DNA of 64,000 bases from Combretum micranthum (Eukaryota; Streptophyta; Magnoliopsida; Myrtales; Combretaceae): NCBI GenBank assembly GCA_024138025.1, contig JAMXBD010001378.1, positions 186,001 through 250,000 of the forward strand, given 5' to 3'. Under the pieces are notes generated by a model. It did no database searches. It was not told the DNA's origin and saw only the letters and a list, made by a program, of their open reading frames with translations. Position 1 is the first letter of the stretch. Every line of letters starts with the position of its first letter. The translations under genes were made by a program, and so were the position numbers. Below are positions 1-11,543 of the stretch, one piece after another.

Positions 1-898
1 TGGCTGCGAATATCGCCCCGCCAAAATATGGACAGTTCTCCTTTGTCTGTCAAAGTGTTTCTTTTCTCTTTATTTATAGTGTTTTATTACAAAAGCATTA
101 ACAAAGAATTCATAAACCAAAAACATTCATTTTCCAAGTAAACACACATTTGAAACAACATATTCTCCATATTATTCAAAGATCATCCTAATTCATTCAT
201 CTAAGCTAATTCATAGCTATTAACCCATTTTAGCTTAACATTAGCCAATTGATTAAAATTAGTCATTTGATTCATTTACTAAGTCAAGTTGATTTAAACA
301 TAGACAATCTAATTCATTTTAGCTTAGTAAAGTTCATTAAGTCAAATTGGACTTAGATTAATTACTAATTCATTATATATCTAAGATCTAGTCACTTAAT
401 CCCAAGTTAGCTTAAACCTAGCCAAATTCATCAAAGTTAAACAATCTAATCCATTTTAGTTCATTCAAGTTCATTTAGTCAAGTTGAACCTAGGTGTGTT
501 AACTAAGTTCATTTTATAACTAACTTCTAGATTTAATCTAATTATTTATTAAATCTATAAATCTACTTAACCCATGTTTAATTACATGAATTAATTCACT
601 TAACACATCAAATATCACTTATCTATCTCATTTTAGCTCAAAAAGATCCATTTCCTAAGTAAAAACACATTTAACAAACAAAAACAAGTTTTAACTTTGT
701 TTTGGAAAGTGTTGCAGCTGGAAAGAATAAAACTTTAGGCGTCGATAATTTTTGAATTTGTAAAAACTCAAAACATGAAAATTGTAGATCTCTTTTCAAG
801 CTTTCCAAAGCAACTTGAATCACCTCAATCGGAGTTCGTATGAAAAAGTTATGATGAAAATACGAAAATATGTCAAATCTGGAAATTCAACTTTTCAA

Positions 899-990
899 GA
901 GACACGGCCAAGAGACAAGTCGTGTCTCCAGAATTTCGATTGGATAATATCACCACAGCCAACGACACGACTTGGGGGCAAGCCATGTCT
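899..990. repeat. Inverted-repeat cluster in LTR
   Basis: Arms GAGACACG (899-906) and CGTGTCTC (921-928) are perfect complements. A second, imperfect pair follows: GACACG at 964-969 and CATGTC at 983-988. The block is GC-richer than its surroundings and resembles the GACAC/GTGTC stems at 21122-21212 and 61286-61311. Confidence 0.6.
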
Positions 991-1592
991 CTAAAATGTC
1001 ACTTAAAATTACAAAGAAAAAACCTTTGACATGGCTTGTCACAAAAATGTCTTTTTGACAGCCCGTGCTCTTTTGAAAAAACGACTTTTGAAAACATTCT
1101 TATCAACTTCAAACATCATTTTTAACACATATACAACTTCAAACATGAATATACTTTACTTTCAACATATCAAACACTTCAAATATCATTTTAAACAACT
1201 CAAACACTTCAACACTTCCAACAACTCCATCAAACTTCTATTCTCAATTCATCATTTTCCTCATCACAATCCCAACTCCCATCAACCATAAATCCAATAA
1301 ATACATATATAAACAGCGCTTTTAACTTATTTATAGCATCCATACATCATATAAACATATAAAGAACAATTAAAGTAAAAGATGAATTGAAATAGAAAAC
1401 TTATCTATCCAAGAACACATGTACTTTTGATTTTTCTTTATACTTCTAGCTTGATTTCCTTCTCTAATCCTCATTTCTAACTTGATTATCTTTTATTCCT
1501 TCTTGAATTTGAGATTTAAAGAGAAGAATTTGAGAGAAAAAGAAAAAGGAAAGGAGGAGAAGAAGAAATGGATACGGGAAAAGAATAAGAAG

Positions 1593-1595
<3 letters not shown>

Positions 1596-1624
<29 letters not shown>
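1596..1624. repeat. (GA)n microsatellite
   Basis: Uninterrupted AG dinucleotide run. On the transcribed minus strand of the surrounding LTR it is a CT tract; the LTR at 17002-20457 carries CT tracts just after its TATA box. Confidence 0.9.
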
Positions 1625-1627
<3 letters not shown>

Positions 1628-2111
1628 AAGGCAGGCAACAAAAGAAATATAAAATCGAAAAGATAAATATAAATATATTTTCAAAATAACGTATTAGATT
1701 TAGAACTACCAGATCAATATCTATAATTCAAGGAGTATTTAAAAGATAATTTTAGAACTGATAGGTTAGAAATTAAGAACTTATAATAAGGACTTAATTT
1801 AGGAATCTATTTTGGATGAAAGATATTTAATTTGAGTTCGGGTTTAAGAATTGATATTTTTATTCAAGCAAATGAACTCAAATTTTGTAAAGATTTAGGA
1901 ATTAGTGTTTAGGCTAAGAATCAAGAGTCTAGGAATCCTCTAAACATTTCAATGACTTGTTTAGAGAATTTAGATTTCAAATCTCAAAACCAACTTAATT
2001 ATTAGTTAATTAAATTAAGCCAACTTGTCTAATTAAATCATATAATTCATTTGATTTATTTAATCTATCTAAACTCAATTTCTAATATAGGTGAAGGTTT
2101 GGGGTATTTCA

Positions 2112-4006
2112 GCTTATATTTTAGAAATGAATATAAGAAGACAAAATTCATTTTCTAAAACCATCATAAATACAAAATTATAAAAAGGTTTTGAACAACC
2201 TAATATACTTTTTGATAAAAATAAATCTTTTATCACTAGAAGCGAAATTATGAAAAACTAAGGTTAAATGAAAATTTGCTTGTTTTGGAAAAAGGAATAA
2301 AGAAAATAAAATAAGATTATACTCATTTATAACAACCTAAGAAAAATATAAAGTTTCTTTAAATACTTAAAAGGAAGTTTTCAAAGCTAAAGTTTAAATG
2401 AATAGTTTTATGGAATAAATTGTTGAGACACTACCATTAGGATTTTTGCATATAAAGTGAGCTTGCCTATATATTCAAAGTGTTTATCAAATATATAATT
2501 ATATACATATATTGTTGCAAAAGGATTTTCTTTAAAATGAAGTTGAGTTAGAAAATGGATTTTTGCAAAAGTTTAGAAAATTCGTCTTAAATCTATACCT
2601 AACGTTTTCGAAACCCAAATGACCTTTTATGATCAAGATAACCTTAGAAATGGATAGATCTTTTCGAATAGGTAGAAAACGGTATATTATATGCGAAATT
2701 CCGAGTTAAAATGAGCAAGTTATGGCCATTTTAAGTTGGAATTTCCTCTTATACGATTTTACTGCGATTTTAAGAAAAGTTTGGAATCTCCAAGGATAGG
2801 AATTTCATGAAAGACTTATCCCGGGTATTTCTTTTGTCTAGGTGACGAAGGACACGAGAATACCCTACCCGAGGATTTCTACGACTAAGAAGATAGCGAA
2901 ATGGACGAGTGAGTTATTCCTTTTAATTTCGTTACTTGCTTGTGCTTGTAATGTAGTAACATTAGTATATTAAGAAAAGATAAAAACGAATATATTTAGG
3001 GATTTCGGGATTTTGTATACATATATGATTCTATGTTATGCGTGAAATGAAAAATAAGAATATCGCAACTTCGAACTGCTTGTAATTTTGTTTACTTACT
3101 TGTATGATTATTTATTGTTGCTAAATTGATTGATCGCCCCTAATAAACCTTAATAAGGTTTGGCTTAAGAAAACGAAAACGCTCACGCATAGCATCCATC
3201 GAGTCACATCTATTTCGGAAGGCTGCTACTCCTACGCATAGAGTTGGATTGGCTGTGATCGTGCGGTGCCACTGGCCATGTTCCTTCCTGGAGAATCCAA
3301 ATCGCTCGGGGAAAGCGACTCTAGGTTCGGAGCCGAGCCAACCGAACGCTGTGGGTGAGGACTTGGGGACTAGCAGTAGAAGGTCGAGGACCTTCAACCC
3401 CGATTCCCTAACCTTTGATAAGGAGGGGTAAATCTGTTCTATATATGGTTTCCGGATGACTATATATACATTTGCGTAATCATGTGATTGTTGCATTGTA
3501 TGCATAGCATATGTGTGATTAAATAAATAAACTTGTTTGAAAATACGGTACGAATGAAAAGGAATATCTCACTAAGCTAGTTGTAGCTCATACCCTTATA
3601 GATTTTGTTGAAACAGGTGTATTCGTGGATTAAATTTGAGGATCATGACATTAAGGAAGTCAAGGACGGATAATTAAGGATATGGAATCGTACGATGAAG
3701 AAATTTGTAAGGTTCTTTATATGTGATAACCTATATGATTAGGGACGTATATTTATTTGAAGATAATAGAAGAATATGCCTTAAGAATTGAATTGTGATA
3801 TGCTTATGTTTTATATTAAGTATTCTCTTTGCCTTGTTACTTATCTATTATCAATGTAAATTGCGCTACTCCGATGCGTCCCCTTGGTTGTGATGTACGC
3901 CTTGTACATGATATGGAAGCCTTTTCATGACTAAGGTAGTCATTCCTAGGCTTTAGTATTGTGTACGACGGACTGCCACGTTTAGGGTACCCCTCGGAGC
4001 GTGACA
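2112..4006 (+). mobile_element. 3' half of a Tekay-type LTR
   Basis: It ends ...GGAGCGTGACA at 4006, the terminus shared with the other Tekay-type LTRs, and is homologous over its length to the reverse complement of 27771-29080. Characteristic blocks are the gtagaaaacggtatattata segment near 2670, the GC-rich cassette at 3180-3430 and the TTTCCGG-centred palindrome at 3438-3469. Neither a primer-binding site nor pol follows; the sequence passes directly into the Athila leader, so this is an insertion into that leader. Its own 5' half is displaced beyond the LTR at 1-2111. Confidence 0.7.
3180..3430 (+). repeat. GC-rich LTR cassette (type IV)
   Basis: A GC-rich block inside an AT-rich LTR, strongly conserved in reverse complement at 27776-28020. 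Short inverted repeats such as GGTCGAGGACC are visible. It sits just upstream of the conserved palindrome, where other LTRs of the superfamily carry tandem repeats. Open frames exist on both strands but match nothing recognisable, so I treat it as non-coding. Confidence 0.6.
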
Positions 4007-4088
4007 AACACTCCGTAAAATTAGAAAGAACATAATTGCTGAACATTCTGAGCAATCATCTCAGCTTAAGCAAGAGGAAGAACAAGTC

Positions 4089-5963
4089 ATGGCTGGAGAA
4101 TATCCTAAAACCAATTTGGAGTATTCAAGGCCTACTCTTGATGGCACCGGTCCAACTATTGTGAAGCCTCCCATTGGGGCTAATAACTTTGAAATTAAAG
4201 GTGTTGTCATCCAACTTTTGGAGCAATACTGTCAGTTTGATGGACTTCCGGATGAGGATCCACATGCACATATCCAAAGTTTCTTAGAAATTTGTGAAAC
4301 TTTTAAAAGCAATGGAGTTGCTGATGATGCCGTGTGTCTTAGACTTTTTCCCTTTTCATTGAGAGGGAAAGCTAAGAATTGGTTGACTTCCTTAGGAGCT
4401 GGAGCTATTACTAGTTGGGAGGATATGGTTAAACAATTTTTGGATAATTACTTTCCTCCATGTAAAACAGCCAAGCTAAGAATGATATCTCTTCTTTGTT
4501 CAAAATGATTCAAAACTTTGTATGATGCATGGCAAAGGTGGAAGGAATTGTTAAGGCGATGTCCACATCATCAATTACCATCATGGATGCAAGTGCAAAC
4601 CTTTTATAATGGTTTGAACACAACTACAAGGCAACTAGTGGATGCCTCAGCTGGAGGTACTTTGAATTCTAAGACACCGGAAGAGTCCTTGAAGCTTTTT
4701 GAAGATATGGCAAGAAATAATTACCAATGGGGAAATAACCGAGGCAAACAAAGAACAGCTGGATTGTATGAGGTAGATCTCATGACCTCCATTGTTGCTA
4801 AAATGGATGCTTTGAGTAAGCAAGTTGCTAGCATCAAGAACACATCAAATCCTATAAACCAATTTGGAGAATCATCGGAAGATCATAGCAACTTCTTTGA
4901 TCATCAGGAGCATGTTGATTATTTGGGAAACCAAAATAGGCAACAAAATAATCCTTATAGCAACACATACAATCCGGGTTGGCGCAATCACCCCAATTTC
5001 AGCTATGGTAATGCAAATCCTCAAAGGGCTAATTATCCACCTCCAGGATTTCAAAGATCAAATCAACCTCCACTTCAACTTCCAGCTCCACCTCAACCTT
5101 TGCTGCAACTTCCAGCCCCACCTCAACTAGAAAAGAAATCAAATCTGGAAGAATTGTTGACTAAATTCATTCAAGGCTCAGAAGCAAGGCATAGGAACCA
5201 AGAAGCTTCCATCCACAATCTTGAAAATCAAATTGGTCAAATGGCTAAGTTGTTATCTGAAAGGCAATTGGGTTCTCTTCCTAGTAACACCGAGCCTAAT
5301 CCAAGAGAGCAAGCAAAGGCCATCACCTTAAGAAGTGGAAAGGAGTTGCAATCTGAAAAATCACAGGAGCAAGAAAAAGAAGAAGTTCCAAAGGCTAAAT
5401 CAGAAGAATTGAAGCAAAAAGAAGTGGAACCAGCAAAGAAATCACCATCCTCCGCTGTGAAGGAGTATGCACCACGGATTCCTTATCCTTCCCGCCTCAA
5501 TCAAACAAAGGACAAAGAACAATTTGGTAAATTTCTTGATCTTTTTAAGCAATTGCATATTAATATTCCTTTTGTTGAAGCTCTTTCACAAATGCCAAAG
5601 TATGCTAAATTTTTAAAAGATCTCTTGTCCAATAAGAGGAGATTGGAGGATGTTGCTACTATGGAAGTTGGAGCTAATTGTTCATCCATTATTCAAAATA
5701 AGCTTCCACCAAAACTTAAGGATCCGGGGAGTTTCACAATTCCTTGTGTGGTTGGTGATATCACTGTTGATAAGGCTTTAGCGGACTTAGGAGCTAGTAT
5801 CAATTTGATGCCCTTTTCATTCTTTAAAAAGCTAGGTCTTGCAGAACCAAAACCTACTAGGATGAGTTTACAACTTGCTGATAGATCTTTGAAAATTCCT
5901 AGGGGAATTATTGAGGATGTTTTGGTAAAGTTGGAAACTTCATCTATCCGGTTGATTTTGTGA
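4089..5963 (+). pseudogene. gag: Athila gag and protease N-terminal part (broken)
   Basis: The start is the ATG at 4089. The first 139 codons hold the retrotransposon gag core, with LRLFPFSLRGKAKNWL and the following TSWEDMVKQFL. An in-frame TGA at 4506-4508 interrupts it; the same frame then continues (YDAWQRWKELLRRCPHH) to 5963. The middle is low in complexity: Asn/Gln/Pro-rich (about 4900-5130), then a charged Lys/Glu segment (about 5330-5460). The aspartic protease begins near 5740 with the active-site DLGAS at 5784-5798 followed by INLMP. A frameshift near 5955 ends this frame before the flap region. In an intact element Gag forms the virus-like particle and the protease matures it; this copy cannot make the full protein. 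Confidence 0.88.
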
Positions 5964-6388
5964 TCCTAGATATGGATGAGGATAGGGATGTTCCTTTAAT
6001 TTTAGGAAGACCTTTCCTTGCAACAGCCAGGGCATTAATTGATGTAGAGAAAGGAAAGCTTACTTTGAGGGTAGGAGATGAAGACTTAGAAGTGAAGATT
6101 GCCCCAGCCTTGAAATATCCAATGAGTATGGATGATTCATGCTATGCAATTGATGTGGTTGATTTTTCAGTAGAGGAGCATCTTGAAGAAATTTTGTGTA
6201 AGGATGAGTTACAATTGAGCTTAGTGCATAAAGAAGGAAAGGATGTAATAAATTCAGAGGTTAATTCAATGATATCACAGCTTAATTCAACAAAAGAAAT
6301 TACACCTCAAAATGAATTTGAAGAACTGAAAAAAGAGAGTGTAGCAAGACTTAAAACTTCCATTGAAGACCTCCGGTTTTGGAATTAA
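5960..6388 (+). pseudogene. pol: Athila protease C-terminal part and linker to RT
   Basis: This frame continues the protease after a frameshift. ILDMDEDRDVPLILGRPFLA contains the ILGRPFL motif that closes the fold of retroelement aspartic proteases. It is followed by an acidic linker leading to reverse transcriptase. A second frameshift lies between about 6379 and 6388, where the RT frame begins. Confidence 0.82.
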
Positions 6389-7419
6389 AACAACTTCCAG
6401 ATTATTTAGAGTATGCTTTTCTAGCAGAAAATTCCAAATTACCGGTTATCATTGCTTCGGATTTGTCTTGTGAACAAAAACAACAGCTTTTGAAAGTTCT
6501 TCAAGCACATAAGCAAGCCATTGCTTGGAAAATTTCTGATTTAAAAGGAATAAATCCATCTTTTTGTACACATAAGATTTTGCTTGAAGAAGGTTTCAAA
6601 TCTGTTGTGCAACCTCAAAGACGGTTAAATCCAAATATGAAGGAGGTTGTCAAGAAAGAGGTGATCAAATTGTTAGATGCTGGGTTAATTTATCCAATTT
6701 CGGATAGCTCTTGGGTTAGTCCAACTCAAGTAGTCCCAAAGAAAGGGGGAATGACTGTGGTTCCCAATGAAAAGAATGAGTTGATTCCAATGAGGACTGT
6801 CACGGGATGGCGAGTGTGTATTGATTATAGGAGACTAAATGATGCAACTAGAAAAGATCATTTTCCCTTGCCATTTGTTGACCAAATGCTTGAAAGACTT
6901 GCTGGACACATGTTTTATTGTTATTTAGATGGAATGTCTGGTTACTTTCAAATTCCTATAGCCCCGGAAGATCAAGAAAACAACTTTCACTTGTCCCTAT
7001 GGCACTTATGCTTATAGGAGGATGCCATTTGGGCTTTGCAATGCACCTGCCACTTTTCAAAGGTGTATGCTTGCAATTTTTGATGATTTGGTTGAAAATA
7101 TTATGGAAGTCTTCATGGATGACTTCTCAGTTTTTGGTGATTCATTCAATGACTGTTTGGCCAATTTAGAGCAAGTTTTGATCGTTGTGAAGAGACAAAC
7201 CTAGCACTTAACTGGGAAAAATGTCACTTCATGTGCAAGGAAGGTATTGTGTTAGGACATAAGGTTTCTCACAAGGGAATTGAAGTAGACAAGGCCAAGA
7301 TAGATGTCATTTCAAGGCTTCCACCTCCAACCTCTGTCAAGGCCATCAGAAGTTTCTTAGGGCATGCCGGTTTTTATAGGCGTTTCATAAAAGATTTTTC
7401 TAAAATTGCCGGCCTATGA
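6379..7419 (+). pseudogene. pol: Athila reverse transcriptase (three frames)
   Basis: Three frames carry successive parts of a Ty3/gypsy reverse transcriptase. 6379-7017 has SSWVSPTQVVPKKGG, the WRVCIDYRRLN motif and YLDGMSGYFQI with the first catalytic Asp. A frameshift near 7010 leads to 7022-7204, with MPFGLCNAPATFQR and the catalytic FMDD at 7112-7123. A stop and shift follow, then 7231-7419 with the GHKVSHKGIEVDKAKI and FLGHAGFYRRFI motifs that lead into the RNase H connection. All three catalytic aspartates are preserved, but the frame breaks make the protein non-functional. The enzyme would have copied the RNA into cDNA in the particle. Confidence 0.9.
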
Positions 7420-7934
7420 CAAGGTTGTTGGAGAAGGATATGCCTTTTGATTTTAGTCAAGAATGCTTACAAGCTTTTGAACTTTTGAAGGAAAAATTAA
7501 CAAATGCTCCTATCATGATTACTCCGGATTGGAGTCTTCCATTTGAAGTCATGTGCGATGCAAGTGATTTTGCAGTGGGAGCGGTTCTTGGACAGAGAAG
7601 AGAGAAACATTTTCAACCAATTTACTACGCCAGCAAAACACTCAACAATGCTCAAGAAAATTACACAACAACAGAGAAAGAATTGTTGGCGGTAGTTTTT
7701 GCTTTTGAGAAATTTAGACCTTATCTTATTTTGTCTAAAGTTGTTGTTTTTACAGATCACTCAGCTCTCAAGTTCTTGTTGTCCAAAACTGATGCCAAGC
7801 CAAGACTTATTCGATGGATTTTGCTTTTACAAGAATTTGATCTGGAAATTCGTGACAAAAAAGGAGCTGAAAATTTAGCCGGATCATTTATCTCGGTTGG
7901 AAAATCCATTCTTAGAGGAGCTCAAGGAAGATGA
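7416..7934 (+). pseudogene. pol: Athila RNase H
   Basis: An Ty3/gypsy RNase H domain follows RT after a small shift. [16 protein letters not shown] carries the first catalytic Asp, [20 protein letters not shown] the Glu, and [11 protein letters not shown] the second Asp. The domain normally ends in a conserved ADHLSRL-type motif; here that region is altered (GSFISVG), marking another mutation before the integrase frame. Its role is to degrade the RNA strand during cDNA synthesis. Confidence 0.88.
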
Positions 7935-9214
7935 TATTGATGATGTTTTTCCTGAAGAAAAATTATTTGCAGTTTATGAGCTTTTTAATGTTGAAACTCC
8001 TTGGTTTGCTGATTTTGCAAATTTTCTTGCTGCAGGGATCTATCCAAATGATTTAAATTTTCATGCTAAGAAGAAGTTCTTTAGTGAACTCAAGCATTAC
8101 TATTGGGAAGATCCTTTTCTTTTCGTGTTTGTGCAGATCAATGATAAGGAGGTGTGTTTCTCATAATGAAGGTTGGAAAATTTTGAAGGACTGTCATTCG
8201 GGTCCAACCGGTGGTCATTTCAATGCAACCGGACTGCTCATAAAGTGTTGGAGCTGGTTTTTATTGGCCTACCATATTCAAGGATGCTCAACACTTTGTA
8301 GCTTCATGTGACAACTGTCAAAGAACAGGTAACATATCAAGGAGGGATGAAATGGCTCAAAATTACATTTTGGAGTGTGAAATTTTTTATTTATGGGGTA
8401 TTGATTTTGTTGGGCCACTCCCTAATTCTTTTGGGAACAAATACATATTAGTGGCAGTTGATTATGTCTCTAAATGGGTTGAGGCACAAGCTTTGCCTAC
8501 CAATGATGCCAGAGTAGTATGTAGGTTCCTAAAGAAGCTCTTTTCCCGGTTTGGAACTCCCAAAGCTATTATCAGTGACAGGGGAACACACTTTTGTAAT
8601 TCTCAGTTAGAAAAGATTTTGAGGAAGTATGGGGTAACACATAGAGTTGCAACATCTTACCATCCTCAAACCAGCGGTCAAGTTGAAGTATCAAACCGGG
8701 AACTAAAGCGCATTCTTGAAAAGACAGTTGATCATCATCGTAAAAATTGGGCTGATAAATTGGATGATGCCTTGTGGGCGTATCGAACTGCTTTTAAACA
8801 CCACTTGGGACTACTCCTTATCGTTTGGTATATGGAAAAGCATGCCATTTGCCAGTTGAAATCGAACATAAAGCATATTGGGCAATAAGGCAGATGAATT
8901 TTGATTTAGCAAGCTCAGGGATCAAAAGAAAGTTGCAGCTTAATGAACTTGAGGAATGGAGGATGTTGGCTTATGAGAATATGAGAATTTACAAAGAAAG
9001 AATGAAAAAGTATCATGATTCTCATATCCGTCACCCTAAGAAGTTCAAAGAAGGTGACAAGGTGCTGCTATTCAATTCTAGACTTAGACTTTTTCCCGGA
9101 AAGTTAAAATCTAGATGGTCGGACCTTTCACTGTTAAAAGAATTTTTCCACATGGAGCAGTTGAGCTTACACATCCAGGGCATGATGATTTTAAGGTCAA
9201 TGGACAGAGATTAA
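7897..9214 (+). pseudogene. pol: Athila integrase (several frames)
   Basis: Linker and zinc-binding region: 7897-8166 includes TPWFADFANFL and ELKHYYWEDPFLF; the next frame (8063-8311) has the HSGPTGGHF His pair; the Cys pair CDNCQRTG lies near 8310-8335 in yet another frame. The catalytic core is 8352-8888: GIDFVGPLP (first Asp), IISDRGTHF (second Asp), and the Glu in [13 protein letters not shown]. The C-terminal region is 8825-9214, with [20 protein letters not shown]. It does not show a chromodomain, as expected for Athila. At least three frame breaks prevent a complete protein. Confidence 0.88.
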
Positions 9215-9690
9215 AGCTTTACTTAGGAGGTGAAAATGAGAATGAGAACCGAGAGGAGTTTAGACTCCTAGCACCAGATGTTTAAGCTGCAATTTTGTAA
9301 GATAAAGTCGAGCCAACGACGTTAAACAAGTGCGCTTCATGGGAGGCAACCCATGTCTAACTTTGGTGAGTTTTGTTCTTTTTGCTTTTCTTTGTTTTTC
9401 ACCAATTCTAAGTCCAAAGTTTTGTTAAAGTTGCAGGTGTGGATGTTTTGCACAATCAAGAAGATGAGAGTAATTTTAAGTGTGGGGAAAATACAATTTG
9501 GTACGCATTTAATTTCTAAAAAAAATGAGGTAAGTTTTTCATCTCAATTTTAAGAGTTTTGAGCTAATTTCATGTTGAATTCTTGATGAAAATTTGAATT
9601 TTCTGTTGCATTTTGAATAAATTGGACATTTACTCATTCAATCTTGTTAGAATAAAGTTTTATGCAGAAAAAATTTTGCTTCTGTATTCA
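9215..9690 (+). other. Athila pol-env spacer, proximal part with first PPT-like motif
   Basis: Non-coding. It carries the ggaggcaaccca motif after the end of integrase, and AAGTGTGGGGAAA at 9478-9490, nearly identical to the polypurine tract next to the 3' LTR. The 66-residue open frame at 9353 is Phe/Ser-rich and without recognisable features, so I do not call it a gene. Confidence 0.6.
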
Positions 9691-9694
9691 TCCT

Positions 9695-10020
9695 CACCAT
9701 CCATCTTGCCCTAGGATGACGATAGGCAAGACTTTTCAAGGAGTTAAAATGTAGCTACTGTTTCCATCCCGGTCCCGATCCTGCCCTAGGTTGACGCTGA
9801 GGATGAATCTGCTCTGATGTCTCGTTTAGCTTCTGTTCGCATCCTCACTTCCATCCTGCCCTGGGATGATGGTCGGGCTGATTCCCAAGCATGCTACTAA
9901 TCCCATCTCGGTCCCGATCCTGCCCTAGGATGATGTTGAGGATGAAGTTGCCTTAGAGATTTATTGAGCTACTGTTTCCAACCCGGTCCCGATCCTGGCC
10001 GGGAAGGAGGGCGGGCTGAC
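9695..10020 (+). repeat. Five degenerate ~70-bp palindrome units in pol-env spacer
   Basis: Five units are centred near 9706, 9776, 9853, 9915 and 9993. Each contains a variant of CATCCTGCCCTAGGATG, whose CATCC and GGATG arms are complementary around TGCCCTA, with alternating CCCGGTCCCGATCCTG lead-ins. The same kind of unit, with the same spacing, occurs four times in the 3' LTR of the element (14142-14395), immediately before its TATA box. Confidence 0.75.
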
Positions 10021-10277
10021 TTCGGTCAGGCCCTTAGTTTTAGTTTTAGATAAAATAAAAAAAATAATAATAATAAAAATAAACGAACAACTTAAAACAA
10101 ATTATTTTTTCTGCATTTTCAATTTTGGTTTAATAAAACTCTCTAATTCCTTCTCTACATTTTCGTTTTTACCATCACTCTCACTTTCTCATTTTTGCTC
10201 TCATCTTCATCTCCAACATCACATAAGTGCATTCGCACTTTGCATTTCGAGGATTCTTTTGCCATTGCCATCAACAA

Positions 10278-10917
10278 GTAAGTTCTTTATATTTCTCTTG
10301 TTCTTTCTTACCTGTTTTCGTATTTCTCTGTCGTGCGATTGTTTTCTCATGCAATTGAGTGTTTTTGTTCTTTTACGTGCTTAGTTCGTTTAGGAATTGA
10401 AGCTTCTATGAACACAATATTGCTTATTTGGGCCTTATTTCCATTGATTTCAGTTGTTAACAATATTTCACGAGCTGAAGCTCTTTCCTTAGGGTTCTTG
10501 TCAACAATTCGATGGTACTAAAAATTAGGGCTTTTACTTGTTTCTTGCAATTACATGCCTCTCATACCTTACTATGCAATTTGTTTTGAAAAATTGTGGA
10601 TACATTGTTCGAATATGGACTTAGGGTTCTTTTCGGTTCTGTTTGGGGACTTTAAGTTCCTCGTTGCTTTTGCTTTATTGGAGGTGTTCTCTATCTTGTT
10701 TGTACTTCCCTTTGATATTGGAAGTTTGTTCCTAGGTTGTAGCATGGTTTGTTTCTCGCGCTCATTTGTCTTGATGCGAATTGATGAGTTCATTTTGCTT
10801 GTGTGTTTTCTCCATATTATCCAATGCTGAATTTTAGTATCATCTTAACCATGTGAATCTGGGCTGTTGCTGTTGGTTTAGTTTTTAAGCCCTTATCTGT
10901 GAACTTATCTTTGCTAG
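10278..10917 (+). other. Probable intron ahead of the env-like ORF
   Basis: A consensus 5' splice site GTAAGT at 10278 follows CATCAACAA. A 3' site TTTGCTAG ends at 10917, two bases before the ATG at 10920. The interval is T-rich and has no conserved coding. A spliced leader ahead of the downstream ORF is how env-like genes of such elements are thought to be expressed; the splice itself is inferred from consensus only. Confidence 0.6.
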
Positions 10918-10919
10918 GT

Positions 10920-11543
10920 ATGCGTACCAAGCTAGCATGCATTAAGAAGGGCAAGCGTCCTATCGGGTCGCCAGAATCTCAACCATCCAAATCTCGCCAA
11001 AGAACCAAAGAGCCTTCACCACCATTACCAGCTGGAGTGGAAACTTTTTCTTACAGTGGTGGTGCCATTTCAACCCGTACATGTAGTCGGCAAAGAAAAG
11101 CTAGACTGGAGAAGCTGGAGTTCCACAATAATAAGCATTTGGATTGGCGGCTTCTTCGTGAGTTTGGTATAGAAGACCGTGTTCGTCAGTCTATTGCAAT
11201 CGGTCCATGGGCTCAATTCTTTGAGATTAATGAGCCTGCTTATCCTGATATCACTATTGAAATCCTATCTACTTTGGAGATTGAGCAACACTCACGTACT
11301 AACAAAGGTGACAGCACAATCACTTTTCAAGTGTATGGTAAATCTTACAGTTTTCACTTATCTAAGTTTGGACAATTTCTGGGTTTATATTCAGCAGCTG
11401 AGGTTGAATCGCCTGAATATCTTGCTATGACCAATGAGTGGCCTCCTGAGCAAAATATAAATACTTTTTGGCAGCTTTTATGTTTTGATAACCTGTTAAT
11501 TTTCTTCCGTCCAAATCCAAGGCTACTTCCATCACTGAGTTAA
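10920..11543 (+). pseudogene. Athila env-like ORF, N-terminal part
   Basis: I chose the ATG at 10920 because it lies just after the splice acceptor; an upstream in-frame ATG at 10899 would be inside the intron. The 207-residue product starts with a basic, Ser/Pro-rich leader (about residues 1-45) and then reads WRLLREFGIEDRVRQSIAIG and WAQFFEINEPAYPDITIEIL. This resembles the conserved ATHILA-type ORF domain found in the env position of these elements. No signal peptide or clear transmembrane segment is visible. Reading stops at 11543; recognisable homology continues in other frames to about 11990. Function in the element is not established. Confidence 0.65.

Larger units (their letters stand above)
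1..2111 (-). mobile_element. 5'-terminal part of a minus-strand LTR, cut by the window edge
   Basis: On the minus strand it begins TGAAATACCCC at 2111, the TG start of a Tekay-like LTR, and it abruptly replaces the flanking LTR sequence that resumes at 2112. It contains a CT/GA microsatellite, a cluster of inverted repeats at 899-990, and a minus-strand TATA-like CTATAAATA near 75-85. No coding region is evident: the 86-residue frame at 1031-1291 is low-complexity AT-rich sequence. Whether it is a solo LTR or one end of an element lying left of the window cannot be seen. Confidence 0.55.

Noticed and set aside
1031..1291. 86-codon frame at the left end
   Set aside because: Low-complexity Asn/His/Thr-rich translation of AT-rich LTR sequence.
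3140..3505. Overlapping open frames on both strands (121 and 60 codons)
   Set aside because: They coincide with a GC-rich non-coding LTR cassette repeated at 27776-28020 and show no protein family features.
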